Source of the DNA: Trachelipus rathkii
Taxonomy: Eukaryota > Arthropoda > Malacostraca > Isopoda > Trachelipodidae
Assembly: GCA_015478945.1 (NCBI GenBank)
Contig: JABUQX010027774.1
Coordinates: 1-64,000 of the forward strand
DNA: 64,000 nt
Direction: 5' to 3'
The notes beneath the pieces are model-generated. The model had not been told where the DNA came from. It worked only from the letters and a program-made list of their open reading frames with translations, and made no database searches. Every line of letters starts with the position of its first letter. The stretch's first letter is position 1. The translations under genes were made by a program, and so were the position numbers. Shown piece by piece: positions 46,361-58,379 of this stretch.

Positions 46361-48816
46361 CTGGAAACCACCATATCCGTAGGGCCCGATGGACACCGGC
46401 ATCAATTTGCTTCCCTCTACAGTTTCACATCCACCACAAGGTCTTGTCGACTCGCCTATGCTCTTCTCTCAAACCGTTGACTCGGGACCTTTCCTCACCG
46501 CAGTACTGCGGTAAGCTTCTACCATTATGAAACGCTTGTGTCTTACCTCTCTCTTCGGAAAAGTTCCATGGATCTTTTCCTGGTGATACATAGCATTCTT
46601 TTAATTGCGTACCCATTCACTCTTGATTCACTGGATCAGTTTGGGACGCATCAACTTATCTCTTCATTTCTCACCTTTTCGCTTATTTTCACAGCTTCCT
46701 CTGTACTTGTTCACCTCTTAAGAAGTTTTCTATCTTTACACATTCGTTTTTCTCATCATCGAACAATGCTCCCACTTCGCCAATTCACGTCGAAGAGCTC
46801 ACAGGCGCTAAAACGAGTTTCGATGCTGGATTGGAATCGAACCTTTAATGAGCAGCTGCTTTCACCCTACAAGTCCCCTAAGTCAATGTGGATGTAGCCA
46901 TGCCATATTTTAGTTCCGCCCCTTCAATTCATCACCAGTTTTGTTAGACGTCATATATTCAATCTTTAATTTTATCTTGACGGTGAACCATTTCTCAAGT
47001 ATTTGTCCAGGTTCACAAATCCCTGGCTCATGAGAATTCAAATACGGGGAATTGTTTGCATTTTCTTATCCTCGAAGTGTCTCTTGGTAGTTTTTATTTC
47101 ACTCATTTTATTCATTGGCAAACAGCTTGTAATGTACTCCTCCCGAACATGTGTGGAACTATTCGTTTCTCCTTCCCAGCCGAAATTAAGTTAACTTACC
47201 ATGTCGTTTCGGTTATTCGGCGGCCGTAATACTCTGCCCTGATTACACTTCATCTTGCGAAGATGAAGTCCACCAGGTGGAATGAGGGCGAGCACAGTGT
47301 GCTTTCCAATGCTAATATAGAGCCTTGCATCTTGCAATTACATTACTTCATCTCTGATCATCTACCAAGAATTCAGGTTTTTCGTTAGTCTGGTTGGCTG
47401 CTGTCTGCAGCTTTTTCACGTTAAGCACTCTCGATTTTCTCCGAATCAAAGTTCTTGACTGGGAACTTTCGAATCTACTCCGTCATAACTTTCTATATTT
47501 TCATGAAGGCCGCGAGTTTCAATTCTCACGACAAGCCGAATCTTTGCATGCATCTGTTTAAGCCTTTTGAAGGCTCGAAATGTAGGTATGTGAGATGTGA
47601 GACCCACGCTGATCCTTTGCGCATCGACTATCTTCTTCCGCTCTACCCTATCAATTATGGTGAAGGCAATATCAAGTAGAGGCTCAGAATTTCCACATGA
47701 ATTAACCATGTGAAATTTTAAATGAGTGAAGATTGGTCTTATATTTATATACACAGTATAAGCGCAGGTCTCTGTAGAGAGATAAATGACCGCCTGGATA
47801 GAGAACTGTTATTGACCGGAAGATTAAGTAATTCACTTAGAATCGTGATGAACCGTTTCATCGATAAGTGGCGATAGGAAAGAAGAAGCACGAATCTGAT
47901 GATCTATTTAACGGAAGATTAATGAAAAAAGGAAGCCGTGGGATATTATTTTTAGATCAACCCTTTTCAAAGGTGTTCAAAAGCATTTCAGGTAAAAAAA
48001 CACCTCAAAACATCCACAGTTGAGATGCTCCCGATGTCATATCTATTTACAAGATTCGGTGAAATAGTTTTGCCGGGGACAAATGGGAGGTTTAACTGGC
48101 AACTCTCCAAAGAGAGCGCCTAACATTTTTCCTTTATTTTAGTCACGAAATGTTTGTTGCCGAACTTATTCTTTCAGTGGGAATAGATAAAAGTTGTAGT
48201 CTATATTATATGGATTCGATCGAGATGTTATCAGATCGTGCAAAAACTGATGCAAAGGTATTAACGGGATAAATTATTAAGGATAATCATTTGGTCAGGC
48301 CTCTTTGCTCGCTCCCCACCCGTCAAGCAGTTTACACTGCAGGTATAAGACGCTAAATGTATCTTCCATTCATGTTAAAAGTCTGGATGCTCTTATTTTT
48401 TTTGATATTATATTATAATTTACATACTAAATATTATTTTTATTTAATATTATTTAATAATTTAATTAAAATTAATTTTATTTATATTTTATATTATATT
48501 ATAAATATATATATATAAATATAATATTAAATATATTGTATATTTATAAATTTATACATATATACATAAATATATATATATATAATAAAATATATATATA
48601 TGTTATTAGATATTATTTTATATAATAGTATATAATATTATATAATCTATACCATCTCCCTGAGTGACTAGGTCCAGTTTGTATATATTATTTATATATA
48701 TATTTTAAGATTTAAATATTAATTAAATTTTTATAATATTATTTTATTAATTTAATATTTTTTATATTATTATATATATATATATATTATAATATATTAT
48801 ATAAATATATTAATAT

Positions 48817-48847
<31 letters not shown>

Positions 48848-49560
48848 AATTATATATACTATAATATAAAATAATTATATATAGATTTTTTGTTATTATA
48901 AATATTTATATTATATGATTTTATATATTATATAATATATAATTATTTATATATATATATATATTTAAATTATTATATAATTATTATATATAGCCTCGGG
49001 ATTTAATAATGTATTTTAACCCATCGACTGTCATTTATCTCTCTATGTCGATGACTTGCGTTATTAAGCCGGGTCAGCGCCTTTTCTCAACGCAACTCAA
49101 CTAGCTATAAAAATATTTAACAATGTAACTCCATGGCTTCATTTTTATCACAATCTCAGCAGTGCTTCTTTAAAAAAAAGGGATCGAAAGAATTTGCCAC
49201 CTCAGAACTACATTATACGTTCGCCCATTCCGTACCTCACAGGTCAAATTTTATTACTCTTCTAGATGACCACTTAAACATATGCACCCGCATATAACCC
49301 TAACAACTGCATGCGCGTTACTGTTAACTATCTCCTCAAAATATTGGGGTGCTGACGCAAAGTTCCATTTAACGGCTCTATATCGCCCTAATCCGATCGA
49401 ATGGACTGGCTTCAGTAATACGGCCAGACTCTTCTACATCTGATGGATGATTAGATCCCATCAAAAATTAGGCGATCCGAATCCCACTGAGCCTCTCGTC
49501 TCCCCCACTTGAAGTTGAATCCAATGTGATAGCACTCTCTCTTCGAAGAGAATACTTATG
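46361..49560 (+). pseudogene. Possible LINE reverse transcriptase debris
   Basis: Plus-strand fragments recall a Jockey/CR1-type LINE. TTISVGPDG near 46,370 resembles the xxGPDGxP entry to the RT, followed within the same area by LFSQTVDSGPF, like the region before the WK...PI motif. Near 49,470, LGDPNPTEPLVS and then NVIALSL resemble the RLIGDP...L..RR.VA.LSLFYR segment near the LINE C-terminus. Most of the interval is too decayed to follow, and it contains an AT tract at 48,400-49,010. The call is inference from scattered motifs. Confidence 0.35.
48400..49010. repeat. TA-rich tract
   Basis: AT-only sequence apart from a short unique patch at 48,645-48,685. Confidence 0.9.
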
Positions 49561-50820
49561 TGACAGCTATCTTTCGTTTTCAAACCACTTATTTATATCC
49601 TGGAAATACTCAAGAATACCTCAGAATCCCCTTACTGCCATTGCAAACACTTGTCATACATCCTAATTTCTTAACATCCCTTGCAAAGTGCTCCTTTCCT
49701 TACACGAAGATAAACTTGCTATTCCGTCCACCATTCTGGCTAGACCTCTCTTCAAATCTAGCCATCTGGCTCCTGTAAACATCAGTCTTTTCTTCCGCAG
49801 TTTATGATAATTATCCCAGTGTTACTGTTATCCAAAAAAGGACATTGGGCGCATCTGCTGTTTTCCTTGCCCATCTTTCATACTACCTATGCTTCATTTT
49901 ACGGGCGAATAATGGATAATGATGCCCTTTCTCGAATTTTATCTTACCAAGATACTATTATGTCATTATTCGATTCGGTCAGCGAATAAAACTTAAACCC
50001 TTTTCTATACACAAATGTACCGTGTAACATAATTTCTTCGCTCTCTTACCTAAGAACAATTTATTTTATGTTGCCCCCTTATGTGGGTAACTGTCAATAA
50101 ACGCTGATAGAGAGGACAAAATGGCCTCCTCTTTTCGAGTTTTCATACCTCCCGACCCATTCCCGACAAGGTGGAATTCCATAACTATAAATCTGCTTTT
50201 CGACAGGCTTTCGATTTTTTGGCAAGAGTGCCTGGATAGTGATCAGCAAGAAGCGAAACTTCGAAACAAAAGCCGAATGGAGTGGTCTTCCTCCCCCCGA
50301 CGAAAACGCTTACACGAGGTGATACTGGCCTCGTATTGGCCACCGTAATATCCTACATGTATTATTGTACGGACCTCTCCCATTTGGGCCAATTTTTGCC
50401 GTTCACACCATAACTGTTCGCATATTTTTATAGATTGTTCCATCCTGGCCCTATCGCCTTCGTATTTTCCTATTTACAGTCTATAACACTTCTAAAGTTA
50501 TCTCATTTGTCTGAATCTCTCCACTTTAGCAATAACTTATAATTTCAATGAATATTTCATTTTATTTTTTATGCATATTTCATTTACAATAAAGTATATT
50601 GCAAATTAGTACTCATTTATTTTTGTTGATTGATATTTTCCATATCTCTTTGTAAGTAGCATTATATGATAGCCTCCCAGTTTTGTGGGAGCCCCTGTGT
50701 ATTCACCCATGTGCTTCTCTGTGGAGCCGCGTGCTGACACTGACTCAAAAAAAAAATAAAATAAATATGTATGTTAATAAAATAAAGTATTTTAATTTTA
50801 GGGTAGAACATAATATGGAT
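49561..50820. other. Mixed-composition sequence, no recognised gene
   Basis: Short plus-strand frames (49,560-49,778, 49,804-49,989 and 50,121-50,348) may be continuing transposon debris, but I see no diagnostic motif. Confidence 0.35.
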
Positions 50821-52880
50821 AATTATATTAATATCATATATATATATATAATATAATATAATATATATATATATATATATAATGATATTATTATATACAT
50901 AATTATATATATATACTATATTTTCTTCCTAACTGACCTTCTTCCCCCCTGCCAACTCAATTCTTCCTGCAAATTCTTCTGAATCATCAAATTTCTTCGA
51001 CTCCAAACGGTCGGTTCCATACACACTACACTTACATCGATTAACCATCCACTTCATTTCTTTCCAATGACCCAACCTCCATTTTCAACACAACGTCTAA
51101 TACGTCGTTCTAATTCATTTCTTAAGATAGGCAAGCCGCTAAGATTGTAAGGAATACATATATAGTATAATAATTATTATTAATTAAATATTATCATATA
51201 TATAATATATATATAATATATATATTATATATATTATATATATAATTTTATATAATATATTATAATATTTATATTATATTAGATTATATATAATTTTCGT
51301 CGTAGAGTTTGACTCGCGACTCATGCGAGAGACGATGGTTCAATCTTGCTAGCATCGAGTTTTTGTTTTATCTTCTGGAAATTAAATCGGGTGCGACCGG
51401 TTGGTTCGATAATGGGATGCACGCCTTAAAGTTCCCATTTCTGTAGTCCGGTACCCTGCTGAAAATGATAAAGCACTTAAAAGAAGCTATATATATATAT
51501 TATATATATGTTATTTTATAAATATATATATAATTATATATATATATATATAATATATTATATGATATATTATAATAATATATATAAATATATCTTATAA
51601 TATTAATATATATAATATATATAGTGTTGCACGATACCCGAAATATACCGATACAAGTACTTACAATTTTTTCAAAACCGATACCAATACTGATACCGAT
51701 ACCCAATTACCTATACTTTATCCCTAATATTAATATATATTATATATATTATATATATATATTAGATAGTAATATAATAAATTAAATATATTATTATATT
51801 AATTATATATTATATAATATATATTAATATATATATAATTATTATATATATATTATTAAATATATATATATAGATATAATATTATAATATATATTAGGAT
51901 GGGCGGATAGTGATTAGCGGATACCGGATTATCCCGGGGAGTTAAACATATACCGGATTCCGTGTATCGGCAGTCTGTATATTACCGGTTATGAAAGGTT
52001 ATAGCACAGACTTCCATATTTCTGAAATTCTGTTAAAAGCAATAAATATATCGATATTATTATCGATTATTCTTATTTAGATATAATTATTAATTATTAT
52101 AATTATTATAATATATTTTAATTATTATATATTTATTATTTATAAATATATTATTAAATAACTGATATATATTTTATGAAGTAACAGTGAATGTTTTGAA
52201 CTTATTTTTGAAGGGATGCGGTTGGAAACACACGATACTTGACTGTAATATTATTTAGTGTAAAGAATATGTTCTGAAGATTCAGTCTCAAAAATTTATT
52301 TCACCTAAAATTATTAAATAACGATACATTAATTATTATGATTTTCAGTCTTATTTAATATATTATTATAGTATAATAATATATTAATTATATATTAATT
52401 AATATATAAATATATATATATTATAATAATATATTATATATATATATATATATAATATATAAATAAATTAATATTAATATATATATTTTTAATATATATA
52501 TATAAATATATATATAAATATAATTATATATATATAATATATTATATATATATATTAAAAGTATAAACATATATATAATTATATATATTATTAAATATAT
52601 ATATATATATTATATTATTATATAATAATATATATTTATATATAAATTATTATATATATTATATATTATATATTATCTATATATTCTATAATATATATTA
52701 ATATTAAATTTATATTATTATTATTATTATAAATATATATTTTATATATTATATATATATATATTATATATATATCCGTTAAATATATAATATATATAAT
52801 ATTATAAGATATAATTTATTATAATAATATAGTATTATATATTATCTAATAATATTAATATAAATATATAATTTATATAT
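50821..52880. repeat. TA-rich tracts with unique islands
   Basis: TA arrays at 50,830-50,920, 51,170-51,290, 51,485-51,625, 51,725-51,895 and 52,350-52,880. Islands between them include the tRNA-like sequence at 51,298-51,350, a GATACCGATAC-rich patch at 51,640-51,720 and a CCGGATT-containing patch at 51,900-51,990. Confidence 0.85.
51298..51480 (+). mobile_element. Possible second tRNA-related SINE fragment
   Basis: CTCGC-GACTCAT-GCGAG forms a 5-bp stem with a 7-nt loop like an anticodon arm, followed by GATGGTTCAATCTTG, which resembles the B box. The upstream A box is not recognisable, so it could be a 5'-truncated SINE or chance. Confidence 0.35.
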
Positions 52881-53149
52881 ATATCGTGATCTAAAAGAGT
52901 ATCCAATAAGAATGAAAGCAAAGAATGAAGGCGCTTTTGAGGAAGAGAGAGATGTGATGTATGCATTTGAAGCAATTTTATTTGCTCGCTTGCTGAAACA
53001 GATAAGGAACGAAGAAAATATGGTATGTGAAATGTGTCATGGTGTGAGAGAATGGAAAGGAGAGAAGAGTTGCATTTTATGAGTGACTGTGTACAAGTCA
53101 TTAGACTTTGAGTTGAGTCCATGAATTTATGTTAAAATTTAAGTTTTTG

Positions 53150-55660
53150 AAAGGTCAAGGATGGGTTGTACGTATGGTCATACTGAGGACGTTGAGAGGT
53201 CATTTTGGGATAATCTTAATGATGTGTTGGACGGGGTGAGTAGGAGCTTATTTGATATTATGGGGACCTGATGTTGGATAGGTGATCAAAAGGGGATTGG
53301 TAACATTTTTGTGCGGAAAATGGAATGTAGGAAGGGAATGATTCTGAAGAGGTATGTGTGTGTGTAAGGGATACTTTCTTTAAACACAAGGATATCATAG
53401 TATACTAAGGGGTAGTGAATTGGTATAATGAAAATATATTATTTAGTGTGTAGAAGAAGATTAAAGTATGTGTTCGGATTTAAATCAAGGTTAGGAATGG
53501 GATTGTCGCGATATTAGTTCTTATGTAACATTCAGTTAGGCTTGGATGAAGAGTGTACGAAAGGAAGTAGTAAATTAAGAGTGAAGTAATGTGAGAGACA
53601 ATAAGGATAAGTATGTAAGAGTCGCTGTAGTTAATAATGAACAAATCGGGGCAAATGTAGGAAGCACATTGCTTAGCAGTGCAGAAGGAGTATTGTGGAT
53701 CGACTAAAATAGAAGTAAGATGTTAAAGGAATGGTGAATGACAGGGTGAAGAAAGCGGTAAGGTAAAAAGAAGCTGTTGAATGTACTAAAGCAAATGATG
53801 AAGACTCAAAAGAAGTTTTGAATTATATAAGGAGGAAAAATGAAATGACTACAAAGGTTATCTTTAAAAAACAAGAGGAAAGAACAGTTGAAGAAATATG
53901 GGGATTACAAGGATAGGAAGCTCTTCGAAGAAGCCAAAGGTTAAGAATGAGAATTAAGGGAAGTATGCTTAGAATGAAGATAGTGGTGCTTTTTAAACTT
54001 ATGAAGTAGTTAGAGGATGTGTGGAAAGAACACTTCGAGAATTGCACAAGTATTAATGTCGTGGACAAGAGTATATGAATGGTGTAGCCAGTTATGTCGT
54101 GGACAAGAGTATATTATTTGGATGAGTTATAGTTAAGGAGAGGAATTAGAGGAAAAAGTATGAAATATGTAAATCTGCAGGTATAGATGAAATTACTGGT
54201 AAAGGATCAGACGGAGGCGAGATGTGATTGATTGATTTGAAGTTGTATAATAAAGCTTTATAGAGGGTATAGTTCAAACGGATTGGAGGAGAAGCAGTAA
54301 TAGTACCCTTATATAAGAGGTAAGGGAGATAAGGAATTGGAGAATTATAGGGGAATAAGTTTACTGATGTTGTAGAAGTATATGCTGAGTATTTTGTGAA
54401 GAGAGTGGCGATGTGACTGAAGACTGATTTGAAGAACGTGCGATTTAGGAGTGGTAGAGATGTGTGGATCATCTTAACATTGAAACAATGATTGAGAAAA
54501 TGAGAGAGAAAGAATAAATTGTATTTAGGTTTATGGATTTGCAACAGGCGTATGATAGAGTAATAGGAGCGTTATGGCAAGTGTTGGATATATGTGTGGT
54601 ATGCTTCTCACACTCGAATCAAAAGTATTATGACGATAGTGAAGCGTGTGTAGAATAAATGTTTCAATGGTGATTGTTTAGGATTAATAGCGGAGTAAAA
54701 AGGATGTGTTATGTCTCCTGTTATTCAATTTGTATATGGATGGGTTAGAAAGAATTCGAGGTGGGGATGGCAGGAACTGGTTGTTGTAGAATTTTGTGGG
54801 ATGAGAGGATGGTAGTGTTGGGTGCGCCTTAGCCTATATATGCTGGATGATTTTGGTCTGGTTGCGAATTTGTAGAGGTTGATTAGAGGTGGATAGTGAA
54901 GATGTTGTCATGTTGTGTGTAAGAGAGTGCTTAAAGTACGTGATAAGGATAAGGTTATGTGTGTTGAGTGTTACACTATCAGTGTAATTATGTAGATGCG
55001 GAGCAGCTAGAAAAGTATATGAGTTTGAAATATTTAGGTACTATGTTGGATGGAGGGAAAGCGGACGATGCCAGAGAATTGTAGTAGTAAAGGTTGTGAA
55101 TGGCAAAGGTGTGATGCAAATTAATCTTGGTGAATAAAGGGACTAGTCTTGAGTGTGCTAGGGTCTTGCAATGAGGGTATGTTGTTACAGGTTATTGTAT
55201 GTAGTGGCTATGGTCTGAATAAGAAGTTATAGAGTAAAAGTTCATGTTCAGAGGACATCAGGTGCTAGGGAGAAGAAATTGATTAAGAGCAAGAATGAAG
55301 TATTAGAGAGGGTGGTGTAAGAAAGGGGATGAGAGAATAAAGCAAGTTTGTGAGAAGGGTTGTACATGTGCAATGAATGAGAGAATCGTGGGTAAGCGAA
55401 TTATTGGTGAGTGTTGGGAACCGACCGGATGGAGAGAGCCGAAGCAGAAGGTGGATTGAGTCAGATAAGAATGTCGAAGCGAGAAAATGTGAGTTGGCAG
55501 AGGCAGATAAACGTGCATAGGAGTGAATGGGGTTTTGTATGGGGCCATGGTTGTGGCCACCTGGCCAGGCAATTTTTCTTTGTTGTGAACCCTTACATGG
55601 ACATTACATACGTGAGGTCCGTCGCGGTACAATTATGCTCTAGGGTGATTTCTGGTCTGT
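53150..55660 (+). pseudogene. APE-type LINE (endonuclease + RT), decayed
   Basis: Ordered plus-strand motifs identify a LINE ORF2. YGHTEDVERSFWDNL (about 53,175) and DTFFKHKDI (about 53,370) belong to the APE endonuclease. GKGDKELENYRGISLL (54,321-54,368) is the RT fingers motif. FMDLQQAYDRV (about 54,532) is RT motif A, DDFGLVAN (about 54,850) motif C, and LKYLGTMLD (about 55,027) the thumb. NRPDGESRSRRWI (about 55,420) and CEPLHGHYIREV (about 55,580) end the ORF. Frames change many times, so the copy is dead, but the order and spacing of a full ORF2 are kept. The minus-strand ORFs in this interval are shadows. Confidence 0.8.
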
Positions 55661-55780
55661 GACGACTCTTCACTAATAATTCAGACGGGGGAGGTTAGCT
55701 GGGTAATTATTTAAAACAGAAATATATCCAACTTTTCTTTTCGGAAATATATAACTTTTAATAATATGTCCAAGGACGAA

Positions 55781-55811
55781 GGGAGAAAGAAAGAAAGAAA
55801 GAGAAAGAAAA
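55781..55811. repeat. (GAAA)n microsatellite
   Basis: Short array of GAAA tetramers with one GA interruption. Confidence 0.9.
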
Positions 55812-56142
55812 CTTAACATTAGACTACAATGAATATGAATAGAAAATATATATATATTATATATAATATATTCTAGGTTAAAAATAATAAATAAGGGAAT
55901 ATTATTATATAGTATTAGTGAATGATTCGGAGCATAGCATAAATTCGATGGTTATAGTTTTGTTTCGATAGTCTATATGGGCAATCGTGCGTCAACGCGG
56001 ATCGTCTTCCAGCGAGGATCTGTATAGCAGAAATTATTTCATATTAATTAGTTTAGAAATTATTATTAATTAAGATGTTAAAGAATAAACGAATTATGCT
56101 CGATTTGGACAAACCTTTGTCTAGTATATACTATATAAATAT

Positions 56143-56173
<31 letters not shown>

Positions 56174-56243
56174 TATAATATTACTATATTTTAAAATAAT
56201 AATTATACTTTATAGAGACCTATGTAAAAATATGAACATTAGC
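55812..56243. other. AT-rich sequence without gene
   Basis: No coding frame. TA tracts at 55,845-55,870 and 56,130-56,175. Confidence 0.5.
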
Positions 56244-56246
56244 TAA

Positions 56247-56456
56247 TCACTCACTTATATTTTCAGTATTTTCTTCAATTTTTGTTTAAGTTTATTTGAG
56301 GTTAGGTTTGTAACCTAACGTAACAACCTAACTTAACCTAACCTAACTAACTAACCTAACACCTAACCTAAACCTAAGCCTAACTTAACCTAACCTAAAT
56401 AATAAAAACAACAAAAATACAAGAATGAATACCTTAAACTGAAATTAAGTGAGTGA
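56247..56456. mobile_element. Harbinger-like MITE (210 bp) containing CCTAA/TTAGG-type repeats
   Basis: The ends are inverted repeats of about 60 bp. The left arm starts TCACTCACTTATATTTTCAG and the right arm ends in the matching complement CTGAAATTAAGTGAGTGA. The flanks are TAA on both sides (56,244-56,246 and 56,457-56,459), matching the TWA target duplication of PIF/Harbinger elements. The centre (56,311-56,395) is a degenerate array of CCTAA/CCTAAC, the arthropod telomeric pentamer in the reverse sense. There is no coding capacity. Confidence 0.75.
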
Positions 56457-56459
56457 TAA

Positions 56460-57110
56460 ATATATATAGTATAATATAATAAATATATATAATATATATA
56501 TATTTTATATAGTAATATATATAAAATTATATATAATATATATATATACGTTATATATATTATAATATATTAGAAGATAAAGAGGAGCAGAGTAATAAAA
56601 GTTTAAGATAACGAGAATTATTCAATAAGACAGGTCGTTTTGCGATGATCAGTTTTGACGAATCAGTTTTTAGCTATAAATATATTTCATATTATTTCGG
56701 TCTATCATAAATTAAATTATGATTAAGTTAAAAACTACAGGAATTATCAATATTTTGCCTAAATATATTTTAAAAAGATTAAACACATTAACACTTTAAA
56801 TGCTATATAAAAATATTTTCGCGAAAATTGATAACAACACGTTAAAATTTCAATCTTGACAAAATGGCAATATATAAATATCAAAGAGTCGATATGTAAA
56901 TCGATATTCTTGTCTCCTAAATTTATCTTTGAATACTATATATATTAATTACTATATATATATGTATAATTTATAGTATATATAGATATATATATTTATT
57001 ATATATTATTGATATAGTATATATATATTATCGATATATATATATATTATATTATATATACTATATATATTATTATATCTATAGTATATTATATAATATA
57101 TATTCCGTAT
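56460..57110. repeat. TA-rich tracts
   Basis: TA arrays at 56,460-56,570 and 56,930-57,105, separated by AT-rich unique sequence. Confidence 0.8.
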
Positions 57111-58379
57111 AAGAAATAGTTAATTTATAGCGGTGTATCACCGTACGGGATATTTAAGTATGAAAATGTGTAGGAACACATAAGTTCGATTATTTAATTC
57201 ATTAAGGAGGATGGGATATGTTACGTTGTTCTGCGCACGCGTAATACAAAAACCGTGCACAAACATGCGAATGTCAAAAGGATATAATATTTTATGCTCT
57301 TGAAATGCACATAAAAAATAAGGGGCTCCTCCTCTCGACATTTTTTGATTTTTTTTTTTTTACGGTTCTTCGTTTCCAAGCAATGAACCCATACGCGTCA
57401 ATGTTACATAGTTTTTAAACGAATGTTGAAAAGGTTGAAGAAACAATGGTATTCAAGACAGATTTTTAATACATGTTAATGTAATAACTATGTTAATAGG
57501 TATATAACAAATTTACCTATGATTCGTATCCACAGCTGCAGAAGAGGAAGAAGTCAGTAGTTTCAAATTTACATTACAGTATTTGATGTTGTTTCGAGAG
57601 CTCCATCCACGCAATACATGCTCAACCTCTGGCGCCAGTTTAATTGCATGCCAATGACAGTGACGCTGGGTTGATTCCCCTACATGCGAGGTTACTCGGT
57701 CATTAAACCCAGCGTACCGGTATGTTTGAGATACCCCACAGAAGTAGCCAATGTGTTACGTCGGGTGAAGCGGCAGCCATAGAAATGGACCAGATCTTAC
57801 GATTCATCATTCCGGAAGATTCTGTGAGGTAGTCGTCCACTATACTCCATTATGGCTGGACCCACGTGTAGTAATATATTCTAGTTGTGTTATTAAGTAA
57901 TCATCATTGTTGGTCAACAAGGACGTATTTGCAGAATTGGAGTTTAATGCTGTCTTGTCAAATTCCCTCAAGAAACTAAGGCCGAGTAATCTACTATGAG
58001 TTGACTGAGTAGTAGACTGGTGATGGCTGGTATTATACATGGGCGTTTGTTTCCACAATGTCTGAAGTTCGTTTAGAAATAACCGTTATTGGTAAAGCGA
58101 GATTCGTCGGTACTAAGATATTTTCATAAGTCGTGCCGGTAACTCATTAGAAGGCATCAATAACAGCAGGAATCTAGCCCCTTTTTGTCCATGATGTAAA
58201 TGCCAATGTAGGCCTATATGATACATGTTGTATGCAACACGATTCCGTCGTATGGTTTCCTTTAACAAGACCGAACTAGCCTGCTGTAATGAGGACGTTG
58301 GATTCTATGGGTGTATAGCAGACGATCCAGTCGATTCCTAATGTACGGGACACAACCCCATCTAGTGTGATGAGGGTAA
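57111..58379. other. Sequence between TA tract and polymerase remnant, no recognised gene
   Basis: Mixed composition. A 10-bp inverted repeat, ACGCTGGGTT facing AACCCAGCGT with about 28 nt between the arms, lies at 57,669-57,716. No motif was identified; it may include eroded Polinton genes downstream of the polymerase. Confidence 0.35.

Noticed and set aside
47446..47754. 102-residue minus-strand ORF as a host gene
   Set aside because: No recognisable domain, no splice context, and an overlapping plus-strand frame of similar length; probably chance.
51298..51350. Functional tRNA gene
   Set aside because: An anticodon-like stem and B-box-like sequence are present, but no acceptor stem, D-arm or A box could be paired.
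56311..56395. True interstitial telomere or chromosome-fusion site
   Set aside because: The array sits inside inverted arms with TAA duplications, so a MITE origin explains it better.
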